A DNA stretch of 64,000 nt, from assembly GCF_003399635.1 (NCBI RefSeq), contig NZ_NBXB01000027.1, positions 124,001 to 188,000 on the forward strand, written 5' to 3'. Shown here one piece after another: positions 8,222-23,675 of the stretch. Below the pieces are notes generated by a model. The model saw only the letters and a program-made list of their open reading frames with translations. It had not been told where the DNA came from and ran no database searches. Position 1 is the first letter of the stretch, and every line of letters starts with the position of its first letter. A program made the translations under genes and the position numbers. Origin of the DNA: Subtercola boreus. Its GTDB lineage: Bacteria; Actinomycetota; Actinomycetes; Actinomycetales; Microbacteriaceae.

Positions 8222-9671
8222 CTAGACCGTGATTGCACGGTCGCGCGGGGAAACGGGGAATGGCAGTTCGGTGGCGCCTTCGAGATATTTGTCGACGGCT
8301 GCGGCCGCTGCACGACCCTCGGCGATGGCCCAGACGATCAGCGACTGGCCGCGGCCTGCGTCACCGGCGACGAAGACGCCCGGGATGCTCGTCTCGTAGT
8401 CGTCGCCGCGCTCGACATTGCCGCGCTTGTCGAAGGCCGCGCCCACCTGGTGGGTGAGACTCTGGTCTTCGGGGCCGGTGAAGCCGAGCGCCAACAGCAC
8501 GAGGTCGGCCGGGATCTCGCGCTCGGTGCCGGCTTTCGGCACACGACGACCGTCGAGGTACTCGGTCTCGGCGACACGGATGGCGCGCACCTCACCGGAT
8601 TCGTTCGAGAGGAACTCGACGGTGGAGGCGAGGTAGACGCGCTCTCCGCCCTCCTCGTGGGCACTCGACACCTCGAAGAGGTTCGCGACCATCGGCCACG
8701 GCTGCTCCTCGGGACGCTCGGCCGGCGGCTGCTGCCCGATGGCGAGGTTGGTGACGGAGATCGCCTGCTGGCGGTGCGCGGTTCCGATGCAGTCGGCTCC
8801 GGTGTCGCCGCCGCCCAGAACCACGACGTGCTTTCCCTCGGCGGTGATCTGGTCGTGCACCGTGTCACCGGCGCCGACCTTGTTGCCCTGCACGAGGTAC
8901 TCCATGGCGAAGTGCACGCCTTCGAGGTCGCGGCCGGGTATCGGCAGGTCTCGGGGAACGGTCGCGCCGGTGCAGATGATCACCGAGTCGTAGCGTGAGC
9001 GGAGGTCGGCCCAGGTGATGTCGACCCCGATGTTGATGCCGGCACGGAAGCGGGTGCCCTCGGCCATCATCTGGGTCAGGCGCGCCTCGAGGTGCTTCTT
9101 CTCCATTTTGAAGTCCGGGATGCCGTATCGCAGCAGTCCGCCGATGCGGTCGTCGCGCTCGTACACCGCCACGGTGTGGCCGGCACGGGTCAGCTGCTGT
9201 GCCGCCGCGAGGCCCGCAGGGCCCGATCCGACGACCGCCACCGTCTTGCCGGTGAGGCGTTCCGGCGGGTGCGGGGTGACCCAGCCGTTGGCGAAGGCCT
9301 GGTCGATGATCGACACCTCGACCTGCTTGATGGTCACCGCGGGCTGGTTGATGCCGAGCACGCAGGAGCTCTCGCAGGGCGCCGGGCAGAGCCGACCGGT
9401 GAACTCGGGGAAGTTGTTCGTGGCGTGCAGGCGTTCGATCGCCTGGCGGCCCTCGCCGCGCCAGGTGAGGTCGTTCCACTCGGGAATGAGGTTGCCGAGG
9501 GGGCAGCCGTGGTGGCAGAACGGAATGCCGCAGTCCATGCAGCGCCCGGCCTGGCGGCGGGTCTCCGACGGATCGGCGGCCTCATAGACCTCTTTCCAGT
9601 CCATCAGGCGGATCGGCACGGGGCGGCGCTTGGGGACTTCGCGCTCCGTGACCTTCAGGAATCCCTTGGGA

Positions 9672-9679
<8 letters not shown>
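8222..9679 (-). CDS. gltD: Glutamate synthase (NADPH), small subunit
   Basis: A 485-residue electron-input subunit of GOGAT. N-terminal cysteine clusters ([17 protein letters not shown] and [13 protein letters not shown]) bind iron-sulphur centres. An FAD-binding Rossmann motif ([12 protein letters not shown]) and an NADPH-binding motif ([12 protein letters not shown]) follow. It passes NADPH electrons to GltB for reductive synthesis of glutamate from 2-oxoglutarate and glutamine. The start overlaps the gltB stop by 8 bp, indicating coupled translation of the two subunits. Confidence 0.97.
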
Positions 9680-14249
<4,570 letters not shown>

Positions 14250-14374
14250 AGGAATCCATCCCCCCGGAACTGTGACAACCGGGTTGTGCTGAATTGGGAC
14301 GCCGGCGGCCCGAGTGGAGAAGTGCGATGGTGATGAGTGCAGTGGTGTGTGACTGCAGCTTGTGAATGGCCGTG

Positions 14375-15451
14375 CTATTTCGAGACTGGCTTCTTTCCGA
14401 GTGTGCTTGTGGCCTTCGGTTCGAGAGGTACGTCTGCCACAGACTCCTCCGAGGCGTCGTCGCCACGGAGTTCTTCGTCTGTGTACCTGTCGACCGAGTC
14501 TACCTCAGCGTTCGCCGGTGACCACGCAATTCCCGATCGGTACGGCCCGCGTTCGAGACCGGGGTGGCGCTTCGTCTGCACGATGATGAGGATCAGGCCG
14601 ATCGCGATGGAGATCCACGAGGCCCACACGTTCGTGCGCACGCCGAAGAAGATCTCGCTCGGGTCGATGCGGATCGTCTCGAAGACGCTCCGGCCGGCGC
14701 CGTACCAGATCAGGTAGGCCCCGAAGACCTTGCCCCATTGGAGCTTCAGGCGGCTCGAGAGCATGAGGAGCACGATGACGCCGACGACATCCCAGATGAC
14801 CTCATAGGCGAAGGTGGGCTGGAAGAGCGTTCCGGGCTCGAGGCCGATCGGGATGGCCGGGTTCGGTGACGCGATCTCGAGTCCCCACCAGCCGTTCGTC
14901 GGGTAGCCGAACAGTTCCTGGTTGAAGTAGTTGCCGAAACGGCCGAAGGCCTGGGCCAGCAGGAGGCCCGGGGCGAGGGCGTCGCCGAACGTCCACAGGC
15001 GGATGCCCGTGAGGCGGCAGCCGATGTAGGCGCCGAGCGCACCACCGAGCAGACCGCCGTAGATGGCGATGCCGCCCTCCCAGATGTAGAGGGTCTTCAG
15101 CAGGTCGGCACCCGGATAGAAGTAGTCGCCCGGGTGCGTCAGCACGTGGAAGACACGGGATCCGATGATTCCGAGCGGAACCGCCCAGAGGATGATGTCA
15201 AGAACGATGCCCGGCTCGGCCCCCCGCTTCGTGAGGCGACGCGACGTCATGATCGTCGCAATCACGATGCCGAGCAGAATGCACAGCGCATAGATGCGGA
15301 TGCTCAGGTTCCAGTTCTCGGGCAGGGCGAGGCCCAACGTGCGAATCCACCCGGTGATGTCAAGCGAGTTGATCGACGGGCTGGGAATGCTCTGCGGCAG
15401 AAACACCTGGTGGTAGACCTTCCATGCGGGAACCGAAGGCGAAGAGGGCAA
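14375..15451 (-). CDS. lgt: Prolipoprotein diacylglyceryl transferase
   Basis: A 358-residue polytopic membrane enzyme that adds diacylglycerol to the lipobox cysteine of prolipoproteins. The family motif [12 protein letters not shown] and the [14 protein letters not shown] region are present, with about seven hydrophobic segments. The C-terminal tail of about 60 residues after the last membrane segment is charged and variable ([12 protein letters not shown]). It lies downstream of trpA, separated by a 135-bp gap with tandem repeats. Assignment is secure. Confidence 0.96.
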   Translation of the reverse strand: MPSSPSVPAWKVYHQVFLPQSIPSPSINSLDITGWIRTLGLALPENWNLSIRIYALCILLGIVIATIMTSRRLTKRGAEPGIVLDIILWAVPLGIIGSRVFHVLTHPGDYFYPGADLLKTLYIWEGGIAIYGGLLGGALGAYIGCRLTGIRLWTFGDALAPGLLLAQAFGRFGNYFNQELFGYPTNGWWGLEIASPNPAIPIGLEPGTLFQPTFAYEVIWDVVGVIVLLMLSSRLKLQWGKVFGAYLIWYGAGRSVFETIRIDPSEIFFGVRTNVWASWISIAIGLILIIVQTKRHPGLERGPYRSGIAWSPANAEVDSVDRYTDEELRGDDASEESVADVPLEPKATSTLGKKPVSK

Positions 15452-15514
15452 TCGGCAAGCCCAATTCTAGGGTGCGCCATGAGGCGGCGTGTGACAGGGG
15501 CCTGCTGTCTGCCC

Positions 15515-15571
15515 GGTCTCTCAGAGTCTGGTGGGTCTCTCAGAGTCTGGTGGGTCTCTCAGAGACTGGCC
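15515..15571. repeat. Three tandem 19-bp repeats between trpA and lgt
   Basis: Two perfect copies of a 19-bp unit (GGTCTCTCAGAGTCTGGTG at 15515-15533 and 15534-15552) are followed by a third copy with two changes (15553-15571). The array lies 15 bp beyond the trpA stop, in a gap with no gene. The unit contains the near-palindrome CTCTCAGAG, so each copy could form a weak hairpin. Confidence 0.93.
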
Positions 15572-15586
15572 GGGGCGTGCAGAGGG

Positions 15587-16383
15587 TCAGCGGCGCGTGC
15601 CGACGGCGAGGGATGCTGCCACCTTCGCAGCTCCCTGCACTCCGTCTTCGCTGAGAGCACGCACGAGGGCCGAACCGACGATGGCACCGTCGGCGTATTC
15701 GAGCACTTCGGCGACCTGCTCCCCCGTCGAGATGCCGATGCCGACGCAGGCGCTGGTGGAGCCGACGGCCCGCAGCCGGTCGACGAGTGTTCGCGCTGAG
15801 GCATCGACGTCGCTCCGGGCGCCGGTGACGCCCATCGTCGACACCACGTAGACGAAACCGCGGCTGTTGGTGACGGCCAGTTCAAGGCGCTCCCCGGTGG
15901 AGGTGGGCGCTGCCAGGAATACCCGGTCCAGGCCCGTGCGGTCGCTTGCGGCAAGCCACGGGGCCCCCGAGTCGACCGTGAGGTCGGGCGTGATAAGGCC
16001 CGCGCCGCCCGCGGAGACGAGGTCGTCTGCGAACCGGTCGACGCCGTACTGCACCACAGGATTCCAGTACGTCATGAGCAGGATGGGAGCATCCACTCGC
16101 GAACGGATCGCCTCGACGGCAGTGAAGGCGTCGCGCAGGCGGAAGCCGTTCTCGAGAGCGGTCTGGGTCGCCCTCTGGATGACCGGGCCGTCCATCACCG
16201 GATCGGTGTAGGGCAGACCGAGTTCCAGCACGTCCACGCCGTTCTCGACGAGCGCCACGGCCGCGTCGATGCTCTGTTCAAGCGTCGGGAACCCGACCGG
16301 CAGGTAGCCGATCAGTGCACCGGCCCGGTCGCGCTTCGCCCGGGCGATGCGGGTGCCGACGGGTGAGACGATCGTCGTGCCGC

Positions 16384-16387
<4 letters not shown>
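15587..16387 (-). CDS. trpA: Tryptophan synthase alpha chain
   Basis: A 266-residue TIM-barrel subunit that cleaves indole-3-glycerol phosphate to indole. It has the signature [19 protein letters not shown] with the catalytic glutamate and aspartate regions, and the phosphate-binding segment [13 protein letters not shown] near the C-terminus. It starts with GTG and overlaps the trpB stop by 4 bp (GTGA), as expected for the alpha2-beta2 complex. It is the last gene of the trp series. Confidence 0.97.
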
Positions 16388-17717
<1,330 letters not shown>

Positions 17718-17721
<4 letters not shown>

Positions 17722-18491
17722 GAGACTCCCAGGAATTCTTCGAGCGTGCGGGCGGGATCGCCGGTGACGAGAGCTTCGCCCACGAGGACCACGTCAGCGC
17801 CGCTCGCGCGGTAGTGGCTGACATCCGCAGCCGTCTTGACGGCGGATTCAGCCACGCGGATGATGCCGGCCGGAATGCGATCGGCCAGCGTGCCGAACAG
17901 GTCGGGGTCGAGTTCGAACGTCGACAGGTTGCGGGCGTTCACCCCGATGAGGGATGCGCCCACGTCGAGCGCGCGCTCGACCTCCTCGGCGGAGTGCGTC
18001 TCGACCAGGGCCGTCATGCCGAGGGACTGGATGAGCTCCTGCAGGTGCTCGAGCTGGCCCTGGTCGAGCGCCGCGACGATCAGCAGCACCAAGTCTGCGC
18101 CGGCGGCACGCGCCTCGTAGACCTGGTAGTCGAGGGTGATGAAGTCTTTGCGAAGAACCGGGATCGAGACCGACTCGCGCACGAGTTCGAGGTCTTCGAG
18201 TGATCCCTTGAATTTGCGACCCTCGGTGAGCACACTGACGGTGCTGGCACCGGCCGACTGGTAGGTCGAGGCCAGGGCTGCGGGGTCATTGATGGCGGCT
18301 AGGGCACCCCGTGAGGGACTCGAGCGCTTCACCTCGGCGATGATCTTGACACGTTCGGCCGGGGCGAGGAACGCCAGGGCGTCGAGCGCGGCCGGGGCAG
18401 CGTGCGCCCGGCGCTCGACCTCATCGAAGGGGACGAGTTCGAGCCGCGCTGCTGCATCTTCGGCAGCCCCGGCGGTCAGGGATGAGAGCAC
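17718..18491 (-). CDS. trpC: Indole-3-glycerol phosphate synthase
   Basis: A 257-residue TIM barrel that closes the indole ring from Cd[16 protein letters not shown] with the catalytic lysine, [16 protein letters not shown] and [13 protein letters not shown] are all present. It is monofunctional: no TrpF domain is fused, and no trpF is in the window, so PRAI isomerase may come from the bifunctional actinobacterial HisA/TrpF (PriA) type enzyme encoded elsewhere. The start is GTG, 6 bp after the stop of the small membrane-protein gene. Confidence 0.96.
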
Positions 18492-18497
18492 GGGAGG

Positions 18498-18728
18498 TCA
18501 GTGCCCCCTGGCAGCAGATTTGATACCGCCGACACCGTAACCGGCCCGGGCGAGGCCGTAGCCCACCAGGAGACCCACGATGACGAGCGCTGCCGATGCC
18601 CAGACGAGCCACACGATGCTGAAGAAGAAGGCGGTCGTGCCGATGGCGAAGGCCGCCAGCATGATGACGACTGCAGTCCAGGATGCTGTCGAACTGCCGT
18701 GGCCCGGTTCTTCTGACTCGATGCTCAT
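18498..18728 (-). CDS. Small two-helix membrane protein of the trp operon (HGxxPAAW-like)
   Basis: A 76-residue protein with a short N-terminal tail, HGSSTASWTAVV, which resembles the HGxxPAAW signature of an actinobacterial Trp-operon protein family. Two hydrophobic segments (about residues 19-37 and 42-60) are separated by a few residues, and the C-terminus is short and basic. The function is unknown. Its position between the larger membrane protein gene and trpC, 6 bp from trpC, suggests a role linked to tryptophan or indole metabolism, but that is inference. ATG start at 18728. Confidence 0.75.
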   Translation of the reverse strand: MSIESEEPGHGSSTASWTAVVIMLAAFAIGTTAFFFSIVWLVWASAALVIVGLLVGYGLARAGYGVGGIKSAARGH

Positions 18729-18852
18729 CTTGCTCCTTGTGATTCGTGTTCGCGGGTCGCCATCCAGTGTATCCGGTGCCGGTCGGTGCGACTGGTGCCA
18801 GGCGGTGGCTTGACTGCCGGGCAGGTGGCGGTCAGGTGCCGCCTGCTGCAGG

Positions 18853-19626
18853 TCAGTCCGTCGGGTCCTGGCCGCGGGTCAGACTGTCCCAGCTGTCGAC
18901 TGCGGCGGTACGCGTCGTGTTGACGTCTCGCGCGACAGGCTTCACCGGTTCGGCGGGGCTCTCGACGACCAGGTCGACGGGATTGCCCGACGTCCGCCCG
19001 TCTGAGGCGGCGAAGGTCACCGGCTGGTACTTGCGGCCGGAGGCCGGCCAGCGCCGCATCGACACCACGATGAGGATGCCCGTCAGCGCCATCAGCACAC
19101 CGCTGACCACGGCCAGGAAGGGCCACAGCTCCGTTCCGGCAGAGGTGGCGATCTGGCCGATGGAGGAGGTTCCGGCCACGCCGGTGGCCGTGGTGATGGC
19201 CGACTGGCCCGCCTGCACCGGATCCGCCAGCGCGGAGACCGACGACACGGTGATGGAGGCACCGAGCACGAACTCCAGCACGCCGAGCACCACGCGGATG
19301 ACCCGGCCGGCGATCGCGAGGGCGGCTGAAAGTGCCAACCCCGCGAGGGCGAGGGCAGAGAGCGCGGGAGCCGCGACGGCGCCCTGCACGGTGACCGTCA
19401 CGGTGTCGCCCACGCGCCCCTGGGCGTGCAGGCTGAACCACGGCTGCGACCAGGCCAGGAAGACGAGCCCACTCCAGACGATGACGGCCAGGATGGTATA
19501 CGACTTCAGTCGCCGGGCCCTCGCCGCCGTGAGTTCCGTCTCGCTGGGCACTGTCTCGCTGGGCACCGTCTTGCTGGGCGCCGTCGCGCTGGGCACAGGT
19601 TCCGGCAGAGCCGCTCCGCCGGTCAT
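18853..19626 (-). CDS. Trp biosynthesis-associated membrane protein (TIGR02234-like)
   Basis: A 257-residue protein with four hydrophobic segments in the order typical of the actinobacterial Trp-operon membrane protein: one after the basic motif RARRLKSYTIL, one around ALSALALAGLALSAALAI, one in VVLGVLEFVLGASITVSSV and one in FLAVVSGVLMALTGILIVV. The N-terminus consists of pentapeptide repeats (VPSET type) encoded by a 15-bp tandem array. The biochemical role is unknown; conservation beside trpE is known for the family. The ATG overlaps the trpE stop by 4 bp. The 124-bp gap to the next gene holds only a GGCGG/CCGCC hairpin at 18827-18843. Confidence 0.82.
   Translation of the reverse strand: MTGGAALPEPVPSATAPSKTVPSETVPSETELTAARARRLKSYTILAVIVWSGLVFLAWSQPWFSLHAQGRVGDTVTVTVQGAVAAPALSALALAGLALSAALAIAGRVIRVVLGVLEFVLGASITVSSVSALADPVQAGQSAITTATGVAGTSSIGQIATSAGTELWPFLAVVSGVLMALTGILIVVSMRRWPASGRKYQPVTFAASDGRTSGNPVDLVVESPAEPVKPVARDVNTTRTAAVDSWDSLTRGQDPTD
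19538..19597. repeat. Four tandem 15-bp repeats in the 5' end of the trp membrane protein gene
   Basis: The units begin at 19538, 19553, 19568 and 19583 and are variants of GTCTCGCTGGGCACC. On the minus strand they encode a degenerate Ser/Thr-Val-Pro pentapeptide repeat at residues of roughly 10 to 30. The frame is preserved because the unit is a multiple of three. Confidence 0.93.
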
Positions 19627-21251
19627 CCGACCCTCGTCATCGCGTTCGCGATCGCCACGGCCCGGAGGGGTGCGGCCGCCTTGTTCTGGGACTCGATGAA
19701 CTCCGAGTCCGGGTCGGAGTCTGCGACGAGCCCGCCGCCGGCCTGCACGCGCGCGACCCCGTCGGAGATGACCGCCGTACGGATGGCGATGGCGAGGTCG
19801 GCGTCGCCGGCGAAGTCGAAGTAGCCCACGACTCCCCCGTAGACCCCCCGCTGGGCCGGCTCCAGGTCGTCGATGATCTGCAGCGCGCGCGGCTTCGGGG
19901 CGCCGGAGAGGGTGCCGGCGGGGAACGTCGCCCGGAACACATCGATCGCTGTGACATCGTCGGCCAGCGTGCCCTCGACAGACGACACGATGTGCATGAT
20001 GTGGCTGAACCGCTCGATGCGCATGAACTCGGTCACCTCGACGGATCCGGCCTCGCAGACCTTCAGCAGGTCGTTCCGCGCCAGGTCGACGAGCATCAGG
20101 TGCTCGGCGCGCTCCTTCGGATCGGCCAGCAGGTCGGTCTCGAACTCGAGATCAGCCTCGACCGTGCGGCCGCGTGGCCGGGAACCGGCGATCGGATGGG
20201 TGAACGCCGTGCCACCGGCCACCTTCACGAGCGCCTCGGGGCTCGAGCCCACGATCGCGTAGGGCTCGCGGGCCGGCGACTCGAGGTTCAGCAGGTACAG
20301 GTACGGGCTCGGGTTGAGCGTGCGGAGCACGCGGTAGACGTCGATGGGTTCGGCCACGCACTCGAGGTCGAACCGCTGCGCGATGACGACCTGGAACACG
20401 TCGCCGTCGCGGATGTGCTGCTTGGCGATGTCGATCGACGCCAGGAATTCGTCGCGCGTGGTTCGGGCGTCCGGAGCCGCGGTCAGGCCGAAGTCGGCCT
20501 CAGCGAGCCAGGCTTCCGCCGGTTTGGCGAGCCGGCGCTGCATCGAGTCGAGGCGGGTCTGGGCATCGCGCCACAGCTCGTCGGCGCTGAGCTTCTCAGC
20601 CTCGGCCGCCGCGCGCCGACGGGACCCCGAACCGGCCGCAGAGAAACCGTCGGCGAGCACGGTCGAGACGAGGGTGACCGTGCCGAGGAGGTGGTCGACG
20701 GCGATCAGGTCGGAGACGAACGAGAGGGCCTGGCTCGGCATGCTGAAGTCGGCGGGCGGCCGGTTCGGCAGGTGCTCGATCTGGCGGATCGTCTCCCAGC
20801 CGATGAAGCCGACGAGACCGCCGGTGAGGGGAGGGTGCCCGGGGATGACCGGGGTCTTCCATTCCTCATAGAGCTCGGCGAGGGCCTCGAGGGGGCCGGC
20901 GGGCATGCCCTGGGGGAAGGCGCGCGCGGCGCTCAGCCCCGACCCCATCCAGACCGCGCGGTCGCCGTCCGCGCTCAGCACGCCGTAACTCGACACGCCG
21001 ATGAAGGAGAAGCGCGACCAGACACCGCCCTGGGCCGCCGACTCGAGCAGGAACGTCCCCGGCCGGTTGTCGCTGAGCTTCCGGTAGATGCCCACCGGGG
21101 TCTCACCGTCGGAGAAGAGGGTGCGGATGACCGGCAGCACGCGATGCGTCGGGAGCAGTGCGTCGAACTCTGCCCGGGTGGTGGACGTCGCCGTGGTGGA
21201 CGTCGCCGTCGTGGACGTCGGCGTGCTCGACATCGTGGGAGTCTCCGTCAT
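19623..21251 (-). CDS. trpE: Anthranilate synthase component I
   Basis: A chorismate-utilising enzyme of about 542 residues making anthranilate with glutamine-derived ammonia from TrpG, which is not encoded here. It carries the C-terminal family signature (FRATFPAGTLSGAPKPRA, then YGGVVGYFDFAGD) and the feedback-site region LLESAAQGGVWSRFSFIG. Three ATGs overlap the hisI stop (21260, 21257, 21251). I chose 21251 because GAGGG lies nine bases upstream; the ATG at 21260 would instead give a classic ATGA overlap. The first 25 residues are a Ser/Thr repeat from a 15-bp tandem array. There is no leader-peptide attenuator, since hisI abuts directly. Confidence 0.95.
   Translation of the reverse strand: MTETPTMSSTPTSTTATSTTATSTTRAEFDALLPTHRVLPVIRTLFSDGETPVGIYRKLSDNRPGTFLLESAAQGGVWSRFSFIGVSSYGVLSADGDRAVWMGSGLSAARAFPQGMPAGPLEALAELYEEWKTPVIPGHPPLTGGLVGFIGWETIRQIEHLPNRPPADFSMPSQALSFVSDLIAVDHLLGTVTLVSTVLADGFSAAGSGSRRRAAAEAEKLSADELWRDAQTRLDSMQRRLAKPAEAWLAEADFGLTAAPDARTTRDEFLASIDIAKQHIRDGDVFQVVIAQRFDLECVAEPIDVYRVLRTLNPSPYLYLLNLESPAREPYAIVGSSPEALVKVAGGTAFTHPIAGSRPRGRTVEADLEFETDLLADPKERAEHLMLVDLARNDLLKVCEAGSVEVTEFMRIERFSHIMHIVSSVEGTLADDVTAIDVFRATFPAGTLSGAPKPRALQIIDDLEPAQRGVYGGVVGYFDFAGDADLAIAIRTAVISDGVARVQAGGGLVADSDPDSEFIESQNKAAAPLRAVAIANAMTRVG
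21181..21240. repeat. Tandem 15-bp repeats in the trpE 5' end
   Basis: Units GTGGACGTCGCCGTG (21181), GTGGACGTCGCCGTC (21196) and GTGGACGTCGGCGTG (21211) are followed by a degenerate fourth (21226). They encode TSTTA-like pentapeptides in the non-conserved N-terminus of TrpE. Confidence 0.92.
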
Positions 21252-21256
21252 CACCA

Positions 21257-21685
21257 TCATCCCTCGGTAGCGTCCGGCGCACCCTGCACCGGAGCAAGCG
21301 GGTCGCCATCGAAGCAGGTGCGGGTGCCGGTGTGGCACGCGACGCCGATCTGGTCGACCGTCACCAGAAGCGTATCCCCATCGCAGTCGAGCGCGGCGCT
21401 CCGCACATACTGCGCGTGACCGGAGGTGTCGCCCTTTCGCCAGTACTCCTGGCGGGACCGCGACCAGAAAGTCACGCGGCCGGTGGTGTACGTGCGGCGG
21501 AGGGCTTCGGCATCCATGTACCCGAGCATCAGCACTTCGAGAGTGTCGAACTGCTGGATGACGGCTGGAAGGAGTCCCTGCGCGTCGAAGGTCGCGCGGG
21601 CGATCACCGCCTCCGCGTCGACAGGCAGCTTCTCGATGCTGTCACTCGACCCTCTGTTCTCGCGCTGCCGTGTGTTTTCGCTCAT
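21257..21685 (-). CDS. hisI: Phosphoribosyl-AMP cyclohydrolase
   Basis: A 142-residue enzyme for the third step of histidine synthesis. The motif [15 protein letters not shown], the segment [19 protein letters not shown], the metal-binding DCDGDTLLV and the C-terminal cysteines ([12 protein letters not shown]) are intact. It is not fused to HisE, which is a separate gene 1.6 kb away. The N-terminal 20 residues are extra. It overlaps hisF by 4 bp and is overlapped by the trpE start, tying the his and trp series together. Confidence 0.96.
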   Translation of the reverse strand: MSENTRQRENRGSSDSIEKLPVDAEAVIARATFDAQGLLPAVIQQFDTLEVLMLGYMDAEALRRTYTTGRVTFWSRSRQEYWRKGDTSGHAQYVRSAALDCDGDTLLVTVDQIGVACHTGTRTCFDGDPLAPVQGAPDATEG

Positions 21686-22443
21686 CGGACGGTCACTCCG
21701 CTCTCGGCCAGCGCCTCTTTGACGTCGCCGATGGTCAGTTCACGGTTGTGGAACACGGATGCCGCGAGCACCGCATCGGCGCCCGCTTCGACCGCCTCGG
21801 GGAAGTCGCCGAGCGTGCCGGCGCCGCCCGAGGCGATGACCGGCACACTGCTCATGGCTTTCATCAGCCGGATCAGCTCGAGGTCGTAGCCGTCTTTCGT
21901 GCCGTCGGCGTCGATCGAGTTGACGAGCAGTTCGCCCGCACCGAGTTCGATGGCGCGTGCGGCCCAGGCCAGGGCATCCAGATCCGTCTCGCGGCGGCCG
22001 CCGTGCGTCGTGACGACGAATCCCGAGTCGGTTCTGGAGGAACGTTTCACGTCGAGCGAGAGCACCAGCACCTGGGCGCCGAAGCGGTCGGCGATCTCGC
22101 CCAGCAGTTCGGGCCGGGCGATCGCGGCGCTGTTGACACCGACCTTGTCGGCCCCGCTCGCGAGCAGCCGGGCGACGTCTTCGGCGCTCCGCACTCCCCC
22201 GCCGACCGTCAGCGGGATGAAGACCTGCTCGGCGGTCCGCCGCACGATGTCGTAGGTCGTCTCGCGCTCGTCGACCGTCGCGGTCACGTCGAGGAAGGTG
22301 ATCTCGTCGGCACCCTGCGCGCTGTAGAGGCGCGCGAGCTCGACGGGATCGCCCGCATCGCGCAGATTCTCGAAGTTGACTCCCTTGACGACCCGGCCGG
22401 CGGCCACGTCGAGGCAGGGAATGACGCGCACAGCGAGCGTCAT
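21682..22443 (-). CDS. hisF: Imidazole glycerol phosphate synthase, cyclase subunit
   Basis: A 253-residue TIM barrel that forms IGP and AICAR using ammonia from HisH. It begins [22 protein letters not shown], with the catalytic aspartate in that segment, has [12 protein letters not shown] and a second catalytic aspartate in [16 protein letters not shown]. HisH and HisA are not encoded here. It lies 31 bp after hisG and overlaps hisI by 4 bp. Confidence 0.97.
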   Translation of the reverse strand: MTLAVRVIPCLDVAAGRVVKGVNFENLRDAGDPVELARLYSAQGADEITFLDVTATVDERETTYDIVRRTAEQVFIPLTVGGGVRSAEDVARLLASGADKVGVNSAAIARPELLGEIADRFGAQVLVLSLDVKRSSRTDSGFVVTTHGGRRETDLDALAWAARAIELGAGELLVNSIDADGTKDGYDLELIRLMKAMSSVPVIASGGAGTLGDFPEAVEAGADAVLAASVFHNRELTIGDVKEALAESGVTVR

Positions 22444-22445
22444 GA

Positions 22446-22490
22446 CAGAGCCTCGCGGCGCGTGAGCGACATGGTCAGAGCCTCGCGGCG
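22446..22490. repeat. 15-bp direct repeat at the hisG-hisF junction
   Basis: CAGAGCCTCGCGGCG occurs at 22446-22460, in the gap before hisF, and again at 22476-22490, where it forms the last codons of hisG. The copies are 30 bp apart and both are preceded by CATG, so the gap appears to be a duplicate of the hisG 3' end. Confidence 0.88.
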
Positions 22491-23314
22491 TGGATCGGGC
22501 TCACCAGGATGGCGCGGGCCCCGACCTCCCAGAGCGAGTCCATGACGAGGTTCATCTCCGTTCGCGGAACCATCGCGCGAACAGCGACCCAGTCGGGATC
22601 GGCGAGCGGGGAGATGGTCGGCGACTCGATGCCGGGGGTGACCGCCGTGGCGGCGTCGAGGTGCACGCGGGGCACGTCGTAGTCCATCAGCACGTACTGG
22701 CGGGCGACGAGAACGCCCTGGAGGCGGCGGAGCAGGGTGTCGGCGCCGGGGTTCTGCACCCCGGAGGAGATGAGCACGGCCGTGGACTGCAGGATGACCG
22801 GGCCGAAGATCTCGAGCCCCGCCTTCCGGAGCGTGCTGCCGGTCGAGACGACATCGGCGACGGCATCCGCGACGCCCAGGCGCACGGCTGACTCGACGGC
22901 GCCATCGAGCTTGACGAGGGTCGCCGTGACGTTCGTCTTCGCAAGGAACGCACCGACGAGCCCCGGGTAGCTGGTGGCGACACGGCGGCCCTGCAGCTGG
23001 TCGAGACTGTCGAACTGCCCGCCGGGCGCGGCGAAGCGGAAGGTCGACTCGCCGAAGTCGAGCTCGGCGACCTCCGCGGCCGGCGACTCGGAATCGAGCA
23101 GCAGGTCGCGGCCCGTGATGCCCACATCGAGCGCACCAGAGCCGACGTAGGTCGCGATGTCCCGCGGCCGGAGGTAGAAAAATTCGACGTTGTTGCGTGG
23201 ATCCTGGGTGACCAGCTCGCGGGGGTCGCGGCGGCCGTGGTAGCCGGCCTCCGCGAGCATCTGGGCAGCGGTCTCCGACAGCGAACCCTTGTTGGGTACC
23301 GCGATTTTCAGCAT
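22475..23314 (-). CDS. hisG: ATP phosphoribosyltransferase (long form)
   Basis: A 279-residue enzyme for the committed step of histidine synthesis, condensing ATP and PRPP. It starts [20 protein letters not shown], has [14 protein letters not shown] and a PRPP-binding region around [18 protein letters not shown]-terminal ACT-like regulatory domain (about residues 210-279, [18 protein letters not shown]) makes it the long form, feedback-inhibited by histidine and independent of HisZ. hisE lies 32 bp upstream. Confidence 0.96.
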   Translation of the reverse strand: MLKIAVPNKGSLSETAAQMLAEAGYHGRRDPRELVTQDPRNNVEFFYLRPRDIATYVGSGALDVGITGRDLLLDSESPAAEVAELDFGESTFRFAAPGGQFDSLDQLQGRRVATSYPGLVGAFLAKTNVTATLVKLDGAVESAVRLGVADAVADVVSTGSTLRKAGLEIFGPVILQSTAVLISSGVQNPGADTLLRRLQGVLVARQYVLMDYDVPRVHLDAATAVTPGIESPTISPLADPDWVAVRAMVPRTEMNLVMDSLWEVGARAILVSPIHAARL

Positions 23315-23346
23315 GGTGATCTTTCGTGGAAAGTGGGGGTGTGGTG

Positions 23347-23610
23347 TTACAGGTGCTTGTACACGTCGGCGGGGCTGAGGCCCTTCGCCAGCATCATCAC
23401 CTGCAGATGGTAGAGCAGCTGGGAGATCTCCTCGGCCGTCTCATCGAGGCTCTGGAACTCGGCCGCCATCCACACCTCTGCGGCCTCTTCGACAATCTTC
23501 TTGCCGATGGCATGCACACCCGCGTCCAGCTCGCGCACGGTGCCGGAGCCCTCGGGGCGGAGCTGCTGCTTCTGCTGCAGTTCGTCGAACAGGGAGTCGA
23601 AGGTCTTCAC
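23347..23610 (-). CDS. hisE: Phosphoribosyl-ATP pyrophosphatase
   Basis: An 87-residue all-alpha enzyme of the MazG superfamily that hydrolyses PR-ATP to PR-AMP. The metal-binding helix [15 protein letters not shown] and [19 protein letters not shown] are conserved. The length is normal for a stand-alone HisE. GTG start at 23610. It precedes hisG by 32 bp, and the two are adjacent in many actinobacteria. Confidence 0.95.
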   Translation of the reverse strand: MKTFDSLFDELQQKQQLRPEGSGTVRELDAGVHAIGKKIVEEAAEVWMAAEFQSLDETAEEISQLLYHLQVMMLAKGLSPADVYKHL

Positions 23611-23618
23611 GTGTTCTA

Positions 23619-23675
23619 GGTTACCGGGTGCGCCGGAGGTTGCCGGGTGATTCAGGGGTTGCCGGATGCGTCAGT
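23619..23675. repeat. Three diverged 19-bp repeats between rpe and hisE
   Basis: GGTTACCGGGTG (23619), GGTTGCCGGGTG (23638) and GGTTGCCGGATG (23657) begin exactly 19 bp apart; the last seven bases of each unit are not conserved. The third unit runs into the rpe stop codon. The spacing equals that of the array behind trpA, but the unit sequence differs. Confidence 0.8.

Noticed and set aside
14250-14374. Riboswitch or small RNA gene between lgt and gltB
   Set aside because: Only a short GC dyad is visible; there is no terminator or conserved structure that I can recognise.
15515-15571. CRISPR array
   Set aside because: Three directly abutting 19-bp units without spacers are a tandem repeat; no cas genes are near.
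21252-21340. Trp leader peptide or attenuator ahead of trpE
   Set aside because: The region is the hisI coding sequence up to the trpE start; there is no tandem Trp codon run or terminator-antiterminator pair.
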